The notes beneath the pieces are model-generated. The model searched no databases. It saw nothing but the letters and a program-made list of their open reading frames with translations, and was not told the origin of the DNA. Source: Halorussus sp. MSC15.2 (GTDB taxonomy: Archaea; Halobacteriota; Halobacteria; Halobacteriales; Haladaptataceae). Taken from it: DNA of 64,000 nucleotides. This document shows, piece after piece, positions 55,801 to 63,897 of the stretch; the first letter of the stretch is position 1; each line of letters begins with the position of its first letter. Made by a program: the position numbers and the translations under genes. The stretch covers positions 62,001 to 126,000 of the forward strand of contig NZ_VSLZ01000006.1 of NCBI RefSeq assembly GCF_010747475.1. Reading direction: 5' to 3'.

Positions 55801-55966
55801 CTACTCGATGTCGCAGGCCATCGGTCGCATCCTCTTCGACCAAATCGACGACAGCGACGGCGACGCCGTAACCGCGCCGGGCGCGTCCTGCCGGACCCAA
55901 CTCGGCGACGAGTACGACGCGGCGGTTCCCCACCCCGTCGAGAAGTTGGCGAGCGCGCTCGACTGA
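52898..55966 (+). CDS. Fused FAD-linked oxidase and Fe-S protein (GlcD/DLD-type hydroxyacid dehydrogenase)
   Basis: 1022 residues. The N-terminal half is a VAO-type FAD oxidase (PRGGGTSLAGQTVN; GAIGNNTTGAHSLKYG; GEHGDGRARTQWN). It is followed by two ferredoxin-like cysteine clusters (CHGCGGCRGG...MCP and CIGCKGCSVDCP) and two CCG-type domains (YHGHCHQKS, CCGMAGTFGYE). This fused layout is common in archaea and some bacteria and oxidises glycolate or D-lactate, passing electrons to the respiratory chain. No membrane span is seen, so it is probably peripheral. It lies downstream of the D-2-hydroxyacid dehydrogenase and close to glycerate kinase. Confidence 0.93.
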   Translation: MAKRDTSGESGPASDERANYDYREGTVERPGLVDDLESLVDGEVRFDTYTRQLYATDASAYEVTPIGVVFPTSTADVSAAVEYCADREIPVLPRGGGTSLAGQTVNEAVVLDFTRGMGEVLDVRPEDREVRVEPGAVLAELNERLAPHDLKFAPDPSTANRSAIGGAIGNNTTGAHSLKYGKTDAYVEELEVVLADGTVTTLGEVSLDELRAGADPDGTLEERLYAEALRVIDEEADTVEGAYPSLKRNVSGYSLDALVEEAQDGTVNLARLMVGSEGTLCIVTEATLSLEPVPNTTAIGLLTYDSLVEAMEDVGPILEHDPAAVEVLDGVLVDLARDLEEFKDVVSILPERTDSFLLVEFYAEDDEAAERKVRELLDDRVGDVAFDGLTAFSDEEQEEFWKMRKASTPILLSRTTDEKHIAFIEDIAVPPEHLPEYISDFQDVFDDHDTFGSFYAHAGPGCIHVRPLINTKNAEGIERMESIADAATDLAVKYGGSVSGEHGDGRARTQWNKKLYGEDVWQLFRDLKTAVDPDWLLNPGNVCGDHDMTENLRFDTDYEFDAGFEPELNWENDNGFQGMAELCHGCGGCRGGQDTTGGVMCPTYRASEEEIQSTRGRANLLRSAMSGDLDAATPAESDSDSVASGAGDDEQFDVEFMHEVMDLCIGCKGCSVDCPSEVDMAKLKVEVEREYKERHGASLRDRAFANIDALSKVGSALAPVANWGQTLPGARTLLEKTVGIARERSLPEFESETFRDWFEERGGARVAEAEAERRAVLFPDTYTNYNKPETGKAAVSVLEAAGVHVTVADVTGSGRPPHSKGFVEKARDIATRNVETLSEYVADGRDVVVVEPSDAVMFQSDYLDLLGGAERTPEPAGAQASGVAGEDVETLACNTYGVCEYLDTFRLGESVTWNAPAESLTYHGHCHQKSVKKDHHAVGVLRRAGYEVEPLDSGCCGMAGTFGYEAEHYSMSQAIGRILFDQIDDSDGDAVTAPGASCRTQLGDEYDAAVPHPVEKLASALD

Positions 55967-55972
55967 CCCCGC

Positions 55973-57324
55973 CTACCGAGAGGACTCCGATTCCGCTTCC
56001 GCCTCCACGACCATCACCCGGAGGTCGTTGACGTTGGTCCCGGTCGGGCCGGTCACGACGAGCGCGTCTCTCGCGTCCAGAAACGGAAAGGCGTCGTTCT
56101 CTTCGAGCGCACTGCGGGCCTCGACCCTGTCGTCGCCGACAGTCTCGGTGTCCACGATTGCGCCGGCCGCCTCCGACGCGCCGTCGATGCCGTCGGTGTC
56201 CACGCTCGCTATCACGACGCCTTCCTCGTCGAGTTCCAGCGCCGCGCTCAGCGCGAACTCCTGATTCGGGCCGCCGTCGCCGTCACCGCGCAGCGTCACC
56301 GTCGTCTCGCCCCCGGAGAGCACGACCGCGGGCGGTTCGAACGGGTTGCCGGTCGCTCGCATCTCCTCCGCGATTCCGACGTGACTCTTGGCGGCCTCGC
56401 GCGCTTCGCCGCGGATTCGGGAACTGAGGACGTGGGCGTCGTAGCCTCGTTCGACCGCCTCGTCGCGGGCGGCGGCGAGCGCCGTGAACCCGTCCGCGAG
56501 GACGTGCGTCTCGACGCCCTCGAACGCCGGGTCGCCGGGACCGGGCGTCTCCGGGAGGTCGCCCGCGACGCCGCGCTGGAGTCGCTCGCGAACCGGCTCC
56601 GGAACGTCGAGGTCGTACCGTTCCACCACGTCTAGCGCCTCGGCGTACGTCGAGCGGTCGGGCGTGAGCGGGCCGCTAGCCACAACGTCGAGGTCGTTGC
56701 CCACGACGTCGCTGAAGACGAGTCCGACGACCGTCGCGGGTGCCGCGGCCTCGGCGAGACGGCCGCCCTTGATTGCGGAGAGATGCTTCCGAACGGCGTT
56801 TATCTCGTCTATCGCGGCCCCTGAGGCGAGCAGTTCGTCGGTGACTCGCTGGACGTCCGCGAGCGAGAGGTCGCCCGCCGGGGCGGGCAACAGCGCGCTC
56901 CCGCCGCCGGTGACGACGCCGAGGACGAGGGTCTCCGCCGTCGCCGAGTCGGCGAGTTCGCGGACCCGCGCGGCCCCCGCCGCGCCGCGCTCGCTCGGGA
57001 CGGGGTGGTCGCCCTCGACGAGTTCGACCGCGGTCGTCTCCGGGAGTACGTCGGTGACGACGATTCCCCCGTGGATTCGCTCTCCCAACTCGTCTTCGAG
57101 GGCGGCGGCTACCGTGCCCGCCGCGTTCCCGCCCCCGACGACGAGAACCTCCTCGTACTCCGAGAGGTCGTACGTAGCGCCGCCGACTGTCAACTGTTCG
57201 CCGTCGAGGGCGACGCTCTCGCCGACGACCCGGGCCGGTGCGCACCCTCGATTCCCGCTTCGAGGCAGTTCAGCGCGACTTCGTGGGCGGCCGTCTCGGC
57301 CAGCGACTCCCGAAACACGCTCAT
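55973..57324 (-). pseudogene. gckA-like: Glycerate 2-kinase (GckA/MOFRL, DUF4147), one frameshift near 57238
   Basis: The natural N-terminus is MSVFRESLAETAAHEVALNC from the ATG at 57324, in a frame that ends shortly after EAGIEGAH. The rest, PARVVGESVALDGEQL onward, continues in the neighbouring frame. Restoring one C in GCGCACCGGCC (CACC to CACCC) joins the two parts into a ~450-residue protein. It has VLVVGGGNAAGTVAAALED, TGGGSALLPAPAGDL and the C-terminal MOFRL segment (GGPNQEFALSAAL; DTDGIDGASEAAGA). The enzyme makes 2-phosphoglycerate from D-glycerate and ATP. It is convergent with the oxidase gene (6-bp gap). A longer open frame running upstream to 57481 is not the true N-terminus. Confidence 0.87.
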
Positions 57325-57396
57325 ACTTCGAAGGTGTGGGACGGTGACAAAACACTAACGGTGGTCGGTGCCTGCGACCGCAGTCAGCGAACGGCG

Positions 57397-57591
57397 TCAG
57401 TCGTCGTCGCCGACGAGAGAGGGATGGCACTCGTGGTTCCCCACGTGGTACTTCGGGTACTTGACCCCGCACCGGGGGCACTGGACGGTCTGCTGGTTCG
57501 TGTACCAGATTCCGCCGTACAGCAGGAATACCATGTAGAGGAAGTTGAGGAACATGATTGTCAGGTATATCGTCCCGAGGTGGTCCGGCAT
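57397..57591 (-). CDS. Small membrane protein with zinc-ribbon-like tail
   Basis: 64 residues. One hydrophobic span (LTIMFLNFLYMVFLLYGGIWY, about 10-30) is followed by CPRCGVKYPKYHVGNHEC, a compact Cys4/His-type metal site, and an acidic end. The function is unknown. Small zinc-binding membrane proteins of this kind occur near transporter genes in haloarchaea. It sits between glycerate kinase and MFS 5. Confidence 0.72.
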   Translation of the reverse strand: MPDHLGTIYLTIMFLNFLYMVFLLYGGIWYTNQQTVQCPRCGVKYPKYHVGNHECHPSLVGDDD

Positions 57592-57739
57592 CTATTCCGA
57601 CGCTCCCACGTACTGTGGGTCCACGTGCTTGAGACGGTTAGTTCTTCTAGGTGGGTAGCCCGAGCGAGCGAGTCGCGGTTGCCGAGGCCGGAAGCTATAA
57701 CAGAACCGTCGGGGCTATAGTACTTTACTCGACAGTCGA

Positions 57740-58969
57740 ATGCTGGTGACCATCGCCGTCCGGTTGAAGGAACGAATCGTACACGCTATCGCACCGCTCC
57801 GCGGCGACGGCCGCGGTTGGGCGCTGGTCGCCATCGCGGTCGGGTGGCTGCTGATTCTCGGGACGCGCATCACGATTCCCGTGTTACTGCCCGGAATCAA
57901 GGCGACCTTCGACATCGACAACGCGACCGCCGGGTTCACTATCACCGTCATCTGGGCGGTGTACGGCCTGTCGCAGTTCCCGGCCGGTCTCCTGAGCAAC
58001 CGCATCGGCGACCGGAAAGTGCTCCTCGCCAGCCTCGCGGTTATGACGCTGAGTATCGCGGCGCTCGCGGCGGCACCCCTCTTCGGGGTCTTCCTCGTCA
58101 CGGCGGCGCTCGTCGGCGTCGGGAACGGTCTCTACGGACCCACGCGGGGGACGCTCCTCTCGTCCATCTATCCCGACAACGACAGCGCCGCCATCGGATT
58201 CACGCTCGCGGTCGGAAGTCTCGGTGCCGCGGCGCTCCCTATCCTCGCCGGGGCGGCCGTGGGTCGCCTCGGATGGCGCGTGACGATTGCGTGCGCCGTC
58301 CCCCTGCTCTTCGCTACGACGGTGCTGGCGTGGCGAGTCGTCCCGACTACCGCAATCCCCGCCGCCACCGAGTCGTCCCCTCGGCGTCGTTTCCGCGGTC
58401 TCCTGTCTGCTATCAGTCGTCGGCGAGTCGTCCTCGGGGTCGGAGGGAAGACGATACGAGTGTTCGTCTTTCAAGGCCTCACCGCGTTTCTGCCGACGTA
58501 TCTCATCACCGTCAAGGGTATCGACGAAGTGACCGCCAGCGTCCTCTTCGCCACGCTCTTCGTGAGCGGTGCCGCCGCGCAGGTAGGCGGCGGGCGCGCG
58601 GTCACTCGCTACGGGAATCGACTGGTACTAGTGGCGCTGGCCGCCGTCAGCGTGCTACCGCTGCTCGCGCTCCCGTTTCTCTCAGGTCTCGTGCCCATCA
58701 CCGTCGTCATCGTCCTCGCGGGCATCCAACTCGGCATCGCGCCGGTCACGAACACCTACATCATCAACGCGCTCCCGCCGGCGGACCGAAACGGTGCGTG
58801 GGGACTGTTACGGACCGGCTACTTCCTGATAGCATCGACGGGGTCGGTCTTCGTCGGCGTCCTCGCCGACGAGGGGTACTTCGACGGCGCGGTCCTGATA
58901 CTCGGCGGCCTGCTCGCCGTCGTCGCGATAATCTTCGCCTTCCTCCCCGGACTCCCGCGCGAGGAGTAG
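57740..58969 (+). CDS. MFS transporter 5 (paralog of MFS 1)
   Basis: 409 residues with 12 spans. It closely resembles the carrier at 26644-28017: an amphipathic N-terminus, LRGDGRG, a GWLLILGTR span, IDNATAG, NRIGDRKVLLA as the A motif, and FQGLTAFLPTYLITVKGI in the second half. It lacks the acidic C-terminal tail of MFS 1. The substrate is probably an organic acid, as inferred from neighbours. It marks the right edge of the catabolic island; the gene order and composition change after it. Confidence 0.9.
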   Translation: MLVTIAVRLKERIVHAIAPLRGDGRGWALVAIAVGWLLILGTRITIPVLLPGIKATFDIDNATAGFTITVIWAVYGLSQFPAGLLSNRIGDRKVLLASLAVMTLSIAALAAAPLFGVFLVTAALVGVGNGLYGPTRGTLLSSIYPDNDSAAIGFTLAVGSLGAAALPILAGAAVGRLGWRVTIACAVPLLFATTVLAWRVVPTTAIPAATESSPRRRFRGLLSAISRRRVVLGVGGKTIRVFVFQGLTAFLPTYLITVKGIDEVTASVLFATLFVSGAAAQVGGGRAVTRYGNRLVLVALAAVSVLPLLALPFLSGLVPITVVIVLAGIQLGIAPVTNTYIINALPPADRNGAWGLLRTGYFLIASTGSVFVGVLADEGYFDGAVLILGGLLAVVAIIFAFLPGLPREE

Positions 58970-59116
58970 TTGGGTCCGTACTTGTAGTCGGCGTCGCTGT
59001 TACCCTGTCGAACGAGCATCGTCTTCTCTCGATAGCCTTGCATCGGGGAAAATGGATTTGTATTAATACAAACTGGATTGAAAAGGCTTATGTTATTCGT
59101 ATTATGAGAGCGTGTT

Positions 59117-59182
59117 ATGCGACGACTCGACGACTGGCCTGAACCGACGTTTACAGAGCAGTGCCCGGGTGAGCACCGATGA
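59117..59182 (+). CDS. Possible 21-residue leader peptide overlapping the AIR-synthase gene
   Basis: The frame MRRLDDWPEPTFTEQCPGEH plus R stops at TGA (59180-59182), overlapping the next ATG in an ATGA arrangement. Such overlaps suggest translational coupling, so the peptide may be expressed. Its sequence is not recognised. It could also be a chance frame, since it is very short. Confidence 0.35.
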   Translation: MRRLDDWPEPTFTEQCPGEHR

Positions 59183-60180
59183 GTGGAGAGAACGGGAAAA
59201 TCGATGCAGAATTCTTCGAAGAACACATCTCTCCCAATCTTGGTGCTACACGGGATGCAGTCGCCGTTGGACCCCGACACGGAATCGACTTCGGCGTGCT
59301 TGCGGTCGGGGACCAGCGTCTCATCGTCGCGACCGACCCCGTATCAGTAATGCCCAAGATTGGGTTCGCCCGGGCAGGGAAGTTAGCTCTACACAGTGTC
59401 CTCTCGGATGTCGCAGTCAGCGGTATCCCACCGTCTTTCCTCTCGGTCAACTTCACGCTTCCGTCCGAGATGACTGACGCCGAGTTCGCCGAACTCTGGG
59501 AGGCGATGACCGCCGAATGCGAACGGCTCGGGGTGAGCGTCGTTACTGGCCACACCTCCCGTCAGGACGTGTCCTTCCCGTGGGTCGGCGGGGCGACAGC
59601 GATGGGCGTTGGTAGCCCGGAAAGAATTGTCCGCCCCGATGGTGCTCAACCGGGGGACACGGTCCTCCTCACGAACGGCCCCGGTATCGAGGTGGCCGGG
59701 TTGTTCGCGGCGCTCGCCGGGGACCAACTTGACGTCGGTGCGGGTCTCGTCGAGCGGGCGGAAGCAAGACTCGACGAGACGACGCTCGTCCGTGACGCAC
59801 TCACCGCGGTGGACGCAGGTACCGTGACGGCGATGCACGACGCTACGGAATGTGGGCTTCAAGGCGCACTCGTCGAACTAGCAGATGTGAACGACCTCAA
59901 CTTTGCCGTGTCGAGCGACCGCCTCCCCGAGCAGAGAGACGTCACTGGTATCTGTGAGTCGGTGAACCTCGACCCGTGGAAGGTTTCATCCCGAGGGACG
60001 CTCCTCATTACGACACCAAAGCAGTACGTCGATTCAATCGTGAGCGCTCTCGAAGACCGTGGCACTCCTGCAACTATCATCGGAGAAGTCCGGGAGGGCA
60101 CTGGCGTCACTGTCGATGGCAACCAGGTAACACACCCCGACACAGACCCTGCTTGGGAAGCCTTCGAATCCTTTCAATAG
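59179..60180 (+). CDS. AIR-synthase-family protein (HypE/SelD-like)
   Basis: 333 residues with the two-domain PurM/HypE/SelD fold. DFGVLAVGDQRLIVATDPVS and LHSVLSDVAVSGIPPSFLSV form the N-terminal ATP-binding half; GDTVLLTNGPGIEVAGLFA, MHDATECGLQGALVELAD and ITTPKQYVDSIVSAL form the C-terminal half. HypE dehydrates a carboxamide thiol and SelD makes selenophosphate; neither activity can be assigned, and the Cys/Sec residue of SelD is absent. No hydrogenase genes are near. It lies after a short overlapping frame and just before a mobile-element region, with AT-rich DNA on its left. Confidence 0.85.
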   Translation: MSGENGKIDAEFFEEHISPNLGATRDAVAVGPRHGIDFGVLAVGDQRLIVATDPVSVMPKIGFARAGKLALHSVLSDVAVSGIPPSFLSVNFTLPSEMTDAEFAELWEAMTAECERLGVSVVTGHTSRQDVSFPWVGGATAMGVGSPERIVRPDGAQPGDTVLLTNGPGIEVAGLFAALAGDQLDVGAGLVERAEARLDETTLVRDALTAVDAGTVTAMHDATECGLQGALVELADVNDLNFAVSSDRLPEQRDVTGICESVNLDPWKVSSRGTLLITTPKQYVDSIVSALEDRGTPATIIGEVREGTGVTVDGNQVTHPDTDPAWEAFESFQ

Positions 60181-60205
60181 GTCCATCCAAATACGGGCAT
60201 AATTC

Positions 60206-60227
60206 GTCGTCTCGCCGCAGAGACGAC
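60206..60227. terminator. Perfect 8-bp hairpin between convergent genes
   Basis: GTCGTCTC pairs exactly with GAGACGAC across a six-base loop, between the end of the AIR-synthase gene and the end of the integrase gene. It may act as a two-way terminator or as an element linked to the integrase; archaeal terminators usually also need T-runs, which are weak here. Confidence 0.35.
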
Positions 60228-60307
60228 TGACTTAGTATATCACTATGGGATTTATGTATTTCTTGCCGAAGCGTCTCACCCGCCCGATACATCGGACGTC
60301 GTGGCTT

Positions 60308-61444
60308 TCACCGCTCGTCTTCGCCTCTCTCCCGAGTGTTGTCGATGACGTCGCCGATTTCTCCCGCTTCGATGTGCGAGTAACTCTCGTTCGTAACCGA
60401 TATCGAGGAGTGGCGAAGCGCGGCTTGAGCGTCAGTCGGGTTCGACCGGTACAGTTCGTCGCCGAGACCGCGTCGCGCCCCGTGGGGTTTCAGATACTCT
60501 CCGTCGACCTCAAGGTCTGCCTCGTCACAGAGACGCTTCATTACGGACCGTGCGCCCTCCGTCGAAATCGCGGGGAGGACGACCTCGTTCTCTCGGACCA
60601 CTGCGTCGATATCCGCCGTTTCGAGGTCGATATCCGTCACCTGCGACCGGACTGCGCCGTACTTCGACGGCGCGTGTTCGGTCGGGAACAGCGGAAACTC
60701 GGTCGTTGGCGGTTCGAGTTCGTCCTTCCACCGTCGGAGCGGTTTCTGTGCCACTTCGGGCAGCGGTGCGTACTCGTACTCTTGGCTCTTCCCGAGGACG
60801 CGGAGTGAGCCGTTCTCCCAATCGACGTCGGCCCACGTCGCGCCGTTTCGGCGGTCGTCTTTGGGGTGAGAGAAGACTTCCGCGCCGCGGACGCCCGTGT
60901 GCGCGAGCAGTGCGACGAGTGCGTGTTGGCGGAGTCGCTTGCGCTTCTGAGTTTCGTCGCCGGACTCGATTGCTTCGAGCGCCCGCTGGCGGACGTACGA
61001 TTCGAGTTGTCGTCGGTCGTCCGGACTCCAGAACTGCTGGGTCTCTCTGGTCCCGGGGTCGTCGGGTAGCTCTTCGAGCGCGATTTCGTCTTCCGCCGGA
61101 TTCGATTCGAGCAGATGGTCGCGCGAACACCACGTCAGGAACGCTCGCACGTATGCGTAGTACGTCCGTGCGGTGCTGGCGGCGTACTCGTCCTGCCGGA
61201 CCTTCGTCTTGAGATGGCGTGCGTACCGCCGGAGGTGTATCGGTTCCACCGCGGCCAGCGATTCGACGCCCTCCTCGCGGTCGAGCCAGTCGGCCCAGCG
61301 TCGAACGACCGACTCGGCGTTCGAGACGTAGTTGCCCGAGCCGTTTCCCTCAGGGTCCGCGACGGCCTTGCTTCGTACGTAGTCGGCGAGGGCGTCTTCG
61401 ATATCTGTTCGCCGGGCGGAAGAGCTGTCCTTTCGGTTGTCCAC
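60308..61444 (-). CDS. Tyrosine recombinase/integrase (XerC/D-like)
   Basis: About 378 residues from the GTG at 61444. An N-terminal SAM-like DNA-binding domain (IEDALADYVRSKAVAD ... TYYAYVRAFLTWC) is followed by the catalytic domain: R in LAHTGVRGAEVFSHP, HxxR in KPHGARRGLGDEL, H in LRHSSISVTN, and the nucleophile Y in NESYSHIEAGE. It integrates or excises circular elements or resolves replicons. No tRNA gene or obvious direct repeat flanks it here, so an attachment site is not identified. Longer upstream extensions have no ATG-supported context. Confidence 0.9.
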   Translation of the reverse strand: MDNRKDSSSARRTDIEDALADYVRSKAVADPEGNGSGNYVSNAESVVRRWADWLDREEGVESLAAVEPIHLRRYARHLKTKVRQDEYAASTARTYYAYVRAFLTWCSRDHLLESNPAEDEIALEELPDDPGTRETQQFWSPDDRRQLESYVRQRALEAIESGDETQKRKRLRQHALVALLAHTGVRGAEVFSHPKDDRRNGATWADVDWENGSLRVLGKSQEYEYAPLPEVAQKPLRRWKDELEPPTTEFPLFPTEHAPSKYGAVRSQVTDIDLETADIDAVVRENEVVLPAISTEGARSVMKRLCDEADLEVDGEYLKPHGARRGLGDELYRSNPTDAQAALRHSSISVTNESYSHIEAGEIGDVIDNTRERGEDER

Positions 61445-61819
61445 GGTTCGTGCTGTTGGTACGGCGCGGGGGTGACAAAAATCACTCGGTATTATGGCTC
61501 TAATGCAAAGTGGACTCGTGACGGTGTTTTGGACGTAAAATCGCATGACGGCGCGGCCTATCGCCATCTATAAAGTAATAAATGATATATCGAAACTTCT
61601 GGCTGTGTTGTTCAGAACTCGTGGAATCTGTGCATGGTAGAAACCGACCCAACAGTTCCTGAGTGGCTACATGCCGCTCACAATCTTCCAAAAACCATAG
61701 AATATATCACAGAAATCAATCACAGGCGGGCGGAGTCTGGAATGAAAGACTGCCATGTGTGATACCTCTGTCGACCAACCACAAACACCGAAGAAGAGAG
61801 GGCCGTTAACCCGGTTTCA
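61445..61819. other. Region between integrase and IS remnant, AT-rich
   Basis: 375 bp of lower GC than the catabolic island. A 42-codon frame (61634-61762, MVETDPTVPEWLHAAHNLPK...) has coding-like residue use but no recognised family, so I do not call it. The remainder shows no gene. The 3' end of the transposase fragment lies at its right edge. Confidence 0.4.
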
Positions 61820-62380
61820 CATCGTCTAACATCCGCTCGAGGAACTTCCGAAACCGCTCAGCCGTCAGCCGCGGCTTCGACCGAAACTCGACCTCCATAG
61901 ACACTTGCACCAAGAAATCAACCAACAACCACATATTATACAGCAACACCTCCTTCCAAAGTGGAACAGCCGGACAGGCAACGATTGCGACGTCGTCATC
62001 CCACCAAATTGCTTAATCTTGCTATACGCCGTTTCAATCCCAGCTCGCTTTTCGTACTGCTCAATCTTAGCCCGCGTTTTCCTCCGATTTCATCCGAGAC
62101 CGAGAGATTCGTCGCAAACGCCTGCTCAGCATTGTAGTCCCCGTCCGGCGGCAACACCACAACCGACGTCCACACCTCCTCGTTAGTCACCCTATGTTTC
62201 ACTGGGCCAGTAATCCTGTGAACTAGCTTCACCCACACCTTCCCGTCCTTCTTCGTCCCCAGGTCTCGTTTCGTTTCTGGAATCGGGATGACGTACATCA
62301 AGTCGTAATCTTCCAGTGCAGCGATGGACTCAGCAGCGAAAAACTCCGTATCAGTCTTCAATACGAGGGAGCGGATAGTG
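61806..62380 (-). pseudogene. Decayed IS4-type transposase
   Basis: Pieces of one protein occur in at least three frames. The first piece has KTDTEFFAAESIAALEDYD (second D of the DDE triad, DxEF) and DLMYVIPIPETKRDL; the next has YEKRAGIETAYSKIKQFGG, which matches the Y-(2)-R-(3)-E-(6)-K signature of IS4-type transposases; the last ends with VEFRSKPRLTAERFRKFLER and the stop at 61806-61808. The N-terminal third is missing, with a junction near 62380-62430 into a multicopper-oxidase fragment. At least two frameshifts (near 62085 and 61945) make it non-functional. Terminal inverted repeats are not visible. Confidence 0.8.
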
Positions 62381-62432
62381 GAGCATCTCCACAGTCACCG
62401 ACGGCTGGCGGCCAACTCCTAAACTACAGTGA

Positions 62433-62810
62433 CTTACACGCCACGAACCACTCGATGTGAGTGGACAACCGAATCGGAAATTCGATTTAGCGCTCACTGG
62501 CAGACGAGGCGGAAACGTCTGGACGATTGACGGAGAGCCGTACCCCGACGCCAATCCACTCTCTGTACAGCCTGGTGACCATGTTCGCGTCCACATGGTG
62601 AATCATAGTCCTGTGGTCCATCCGATGCACTTGCACGGCCACTTCTTCCAAGTGGGGGACGCCGTCCAAGACACAGTTCTTGTTCCGCAACACATGGGTG
62701 AAGTGACGTTCGACTTTATCGCCGACAACCCGGGCGACTGGCTCTTCCATTGCCACAACCTGTATCATCTCGATGCAGGAATGGCACGTGTGATTACATA
62801 TGTCCAATGA
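62433..62810 (+). pseudogene. C-terminal fragment of a multicopper oxidase
   Basis: About 125 residues of the third cupredoxin domain only. The copper ligands are intact: HPMHLHGHFF (type 1/type 3 histidines) and HCHNLYHLDAGM (the HCH and M part of the type 1 site). The frame is open from about 62433, and 62457 (GTG) is a possible start, but the first two domains are absent. The left edge abuts the decayed transposase, so an insertion and deletion probably removed the rest. It may be a non-functional remnant. Intact relatives oxidise phenols, metals or nitrite. Confidence 0.8.
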
Positions 62811-62918
62811 CCGACTTCTATACAGGTGTGACGAGAGTAGGTTCGGTTGGCCTGTAAATCTGACAGTGCAAAACAGGACACTACGACTCCTAACTGGCCA
62901 CGAGAAAGCTGATTGACG

Positions 62919-63398
62919 TTAATCGGCGTTCGTGACCGCAGCACCGGACTGAGACTCAGACCGGTACGCTCGCCATAGCCCCTGGGCATAGGCGCCGAGG
63001 AACATCCCGCCGATTCCCCACAGAATGGGGAAGTTCCCGATGCCGAGGCTCGCATACGCCGCACCCGGACAGATACCCGACAGTCCCCAGCCGACGCCGA
63101 AGATACTGCCACCGACCAACACGTTCCGATCGAACGACTTCAATCGCCGGGTGTACTCCTCGCCGGTCAGCGGGGCATGGTCGAGCCACCGCATCGCCAC
63201 CGTGAACGTGATGCCGGTCACGACTGCCGCCCCGCCCATCACGAACACCAATCCGAAGTCGTCGAGCTGGAGGAAGTCCAGCACGATTTCTGGGCGTGCC
63301 ATCTGGCTGAAGCCGAGGCCGAACCCGAAGACCAGGCCGCCAACGAAGATTAGCGGCATGAACCACGGCGACCGACCCGTCTCTTGCTGACTGCTCAT
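62919..63398 (-). CDS. YeeE/YedE-family membrane protein 2 (sulfur transport, DUF6691-like)
   Basis: 159 residues with about four spans. It starts MSSQQETGRSPWFMPLIF and includes VGWGLSGICPGAAYASLG, with the conserved cysteine of the YeeE/YedE/TsuA channel, and the segment FDRNVLVGGSIFGVG. The ATG overlaps the stop of the upstream YeeE gene by 4 bp, so the two half-proteins are co-translated and likely form one pore. YeeE/YedE proteins import thiosulfate or related sulfur species. The shorter start is preferred over a 251-codon frame because of this overlap. Confidence 0.88.
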   Translation of the reverse strand: MSSQQETGRSPWFMPLIFVGGLVFGFGLGFSQMARPEIVLDFLQLDDFGLVFVMGGAAVVTGITFTVAMRWLDHAPLTGEEYTRRLKSFDRNVLVGGSIFGVGWGLSGICPGAAYASLGIGNFPILWGIGGMFLGAYAQGLWRAYRSESQSGAAVTNAD

Positions 63399-63889
63399 GG
63401 TGTCACCCCCAGTGCTTGAACGAGTTGCGCGGTGCCGATAGCGATGGCCATGAACGTCGCCACGTTCACAATGGAGGTCCGCGAGCCCGAGCCGACCCCG
63501 CAGACACCATGGCCTGATGTACATCCTTTCCCGAGACGGGTACCAATGCCGACGAGGAACCCACCGCCGAGGAGCCGCCACCATTGGACGTCTGTCGTCC
63601 AGATGCCGCCCTGAAACAGGACAGCGTAGACGGCGGCGCCCGCGACGATACCGAGCGTGAACACGACCCGCCAATCACGCGATTGGATGTACTTGAAGCG
63701 GTTGAATCGCGGGAAATCCGACACATACGACAGTGTCGATTCAAGGAACGTACTCGCACCCGCGATGATTCCTGTTCCAAGGTAGATAATCGCAGCACCG
63801 AGACCAATGAGAACCCCACCGATGGCGTAGTGGACAACGCCACGCGGGAAGAGGTCCCAAGCGGCGAGAAGCGGTGTGATATCGAGCAT
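63395..63889 (-). CDS. YeeE/YedE-family membrane protein 1 (sulfur transport)
   Basis: 164 residues with about four spans. GTRLGKGCTSGHGVCGVGSGS carries the conserved cysteines of the YeeE/YedE/TsuA family, which pass thiosulfate-derived sulfur through the membrane. The N-terminus (MLDITPLLAAWDLFPRGVVH) and the spans IGGVLIGLGAAIIYLGTGI and VFTLGIVAGAAVYAVLFQGG match the family. It begins 8 bp after the end of an upstream gene cut by the window edge and overlaps YeeE/YedE 2, so an operon of at least three genes is likely. Confidence 0.9.
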   Translation of the reverse strand: MLDITPLLAAWDLFPRGVVHYAIGGVLIGLGAAIIYLGTGIIAGASTFLESTLSYVSDFPRFNRFKYIQSRDWRVVFTLGIVAGAAVYAVLFQGGIWTTDVQWWRLLGGGFLVGIGTRLGKGCTSGHGVCGVGSGSRTSIVNVATFMAIAIGTAQLVQALGVTP

Positions 63890-63897
63890 GTGCCGGA

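Noticed and set aside
59179-59185. In-frame TGA read as selenocysteine joining the short peptide and the AIR-synthase protein
   Set aside because: The two frames differ (ATGA overlap), so readthrough would not join them.
60181-61819. tRNA gene as an integrase attachment site
   Set aside because: No cloverleaf or CCA-type arms could be recognised on either strand.
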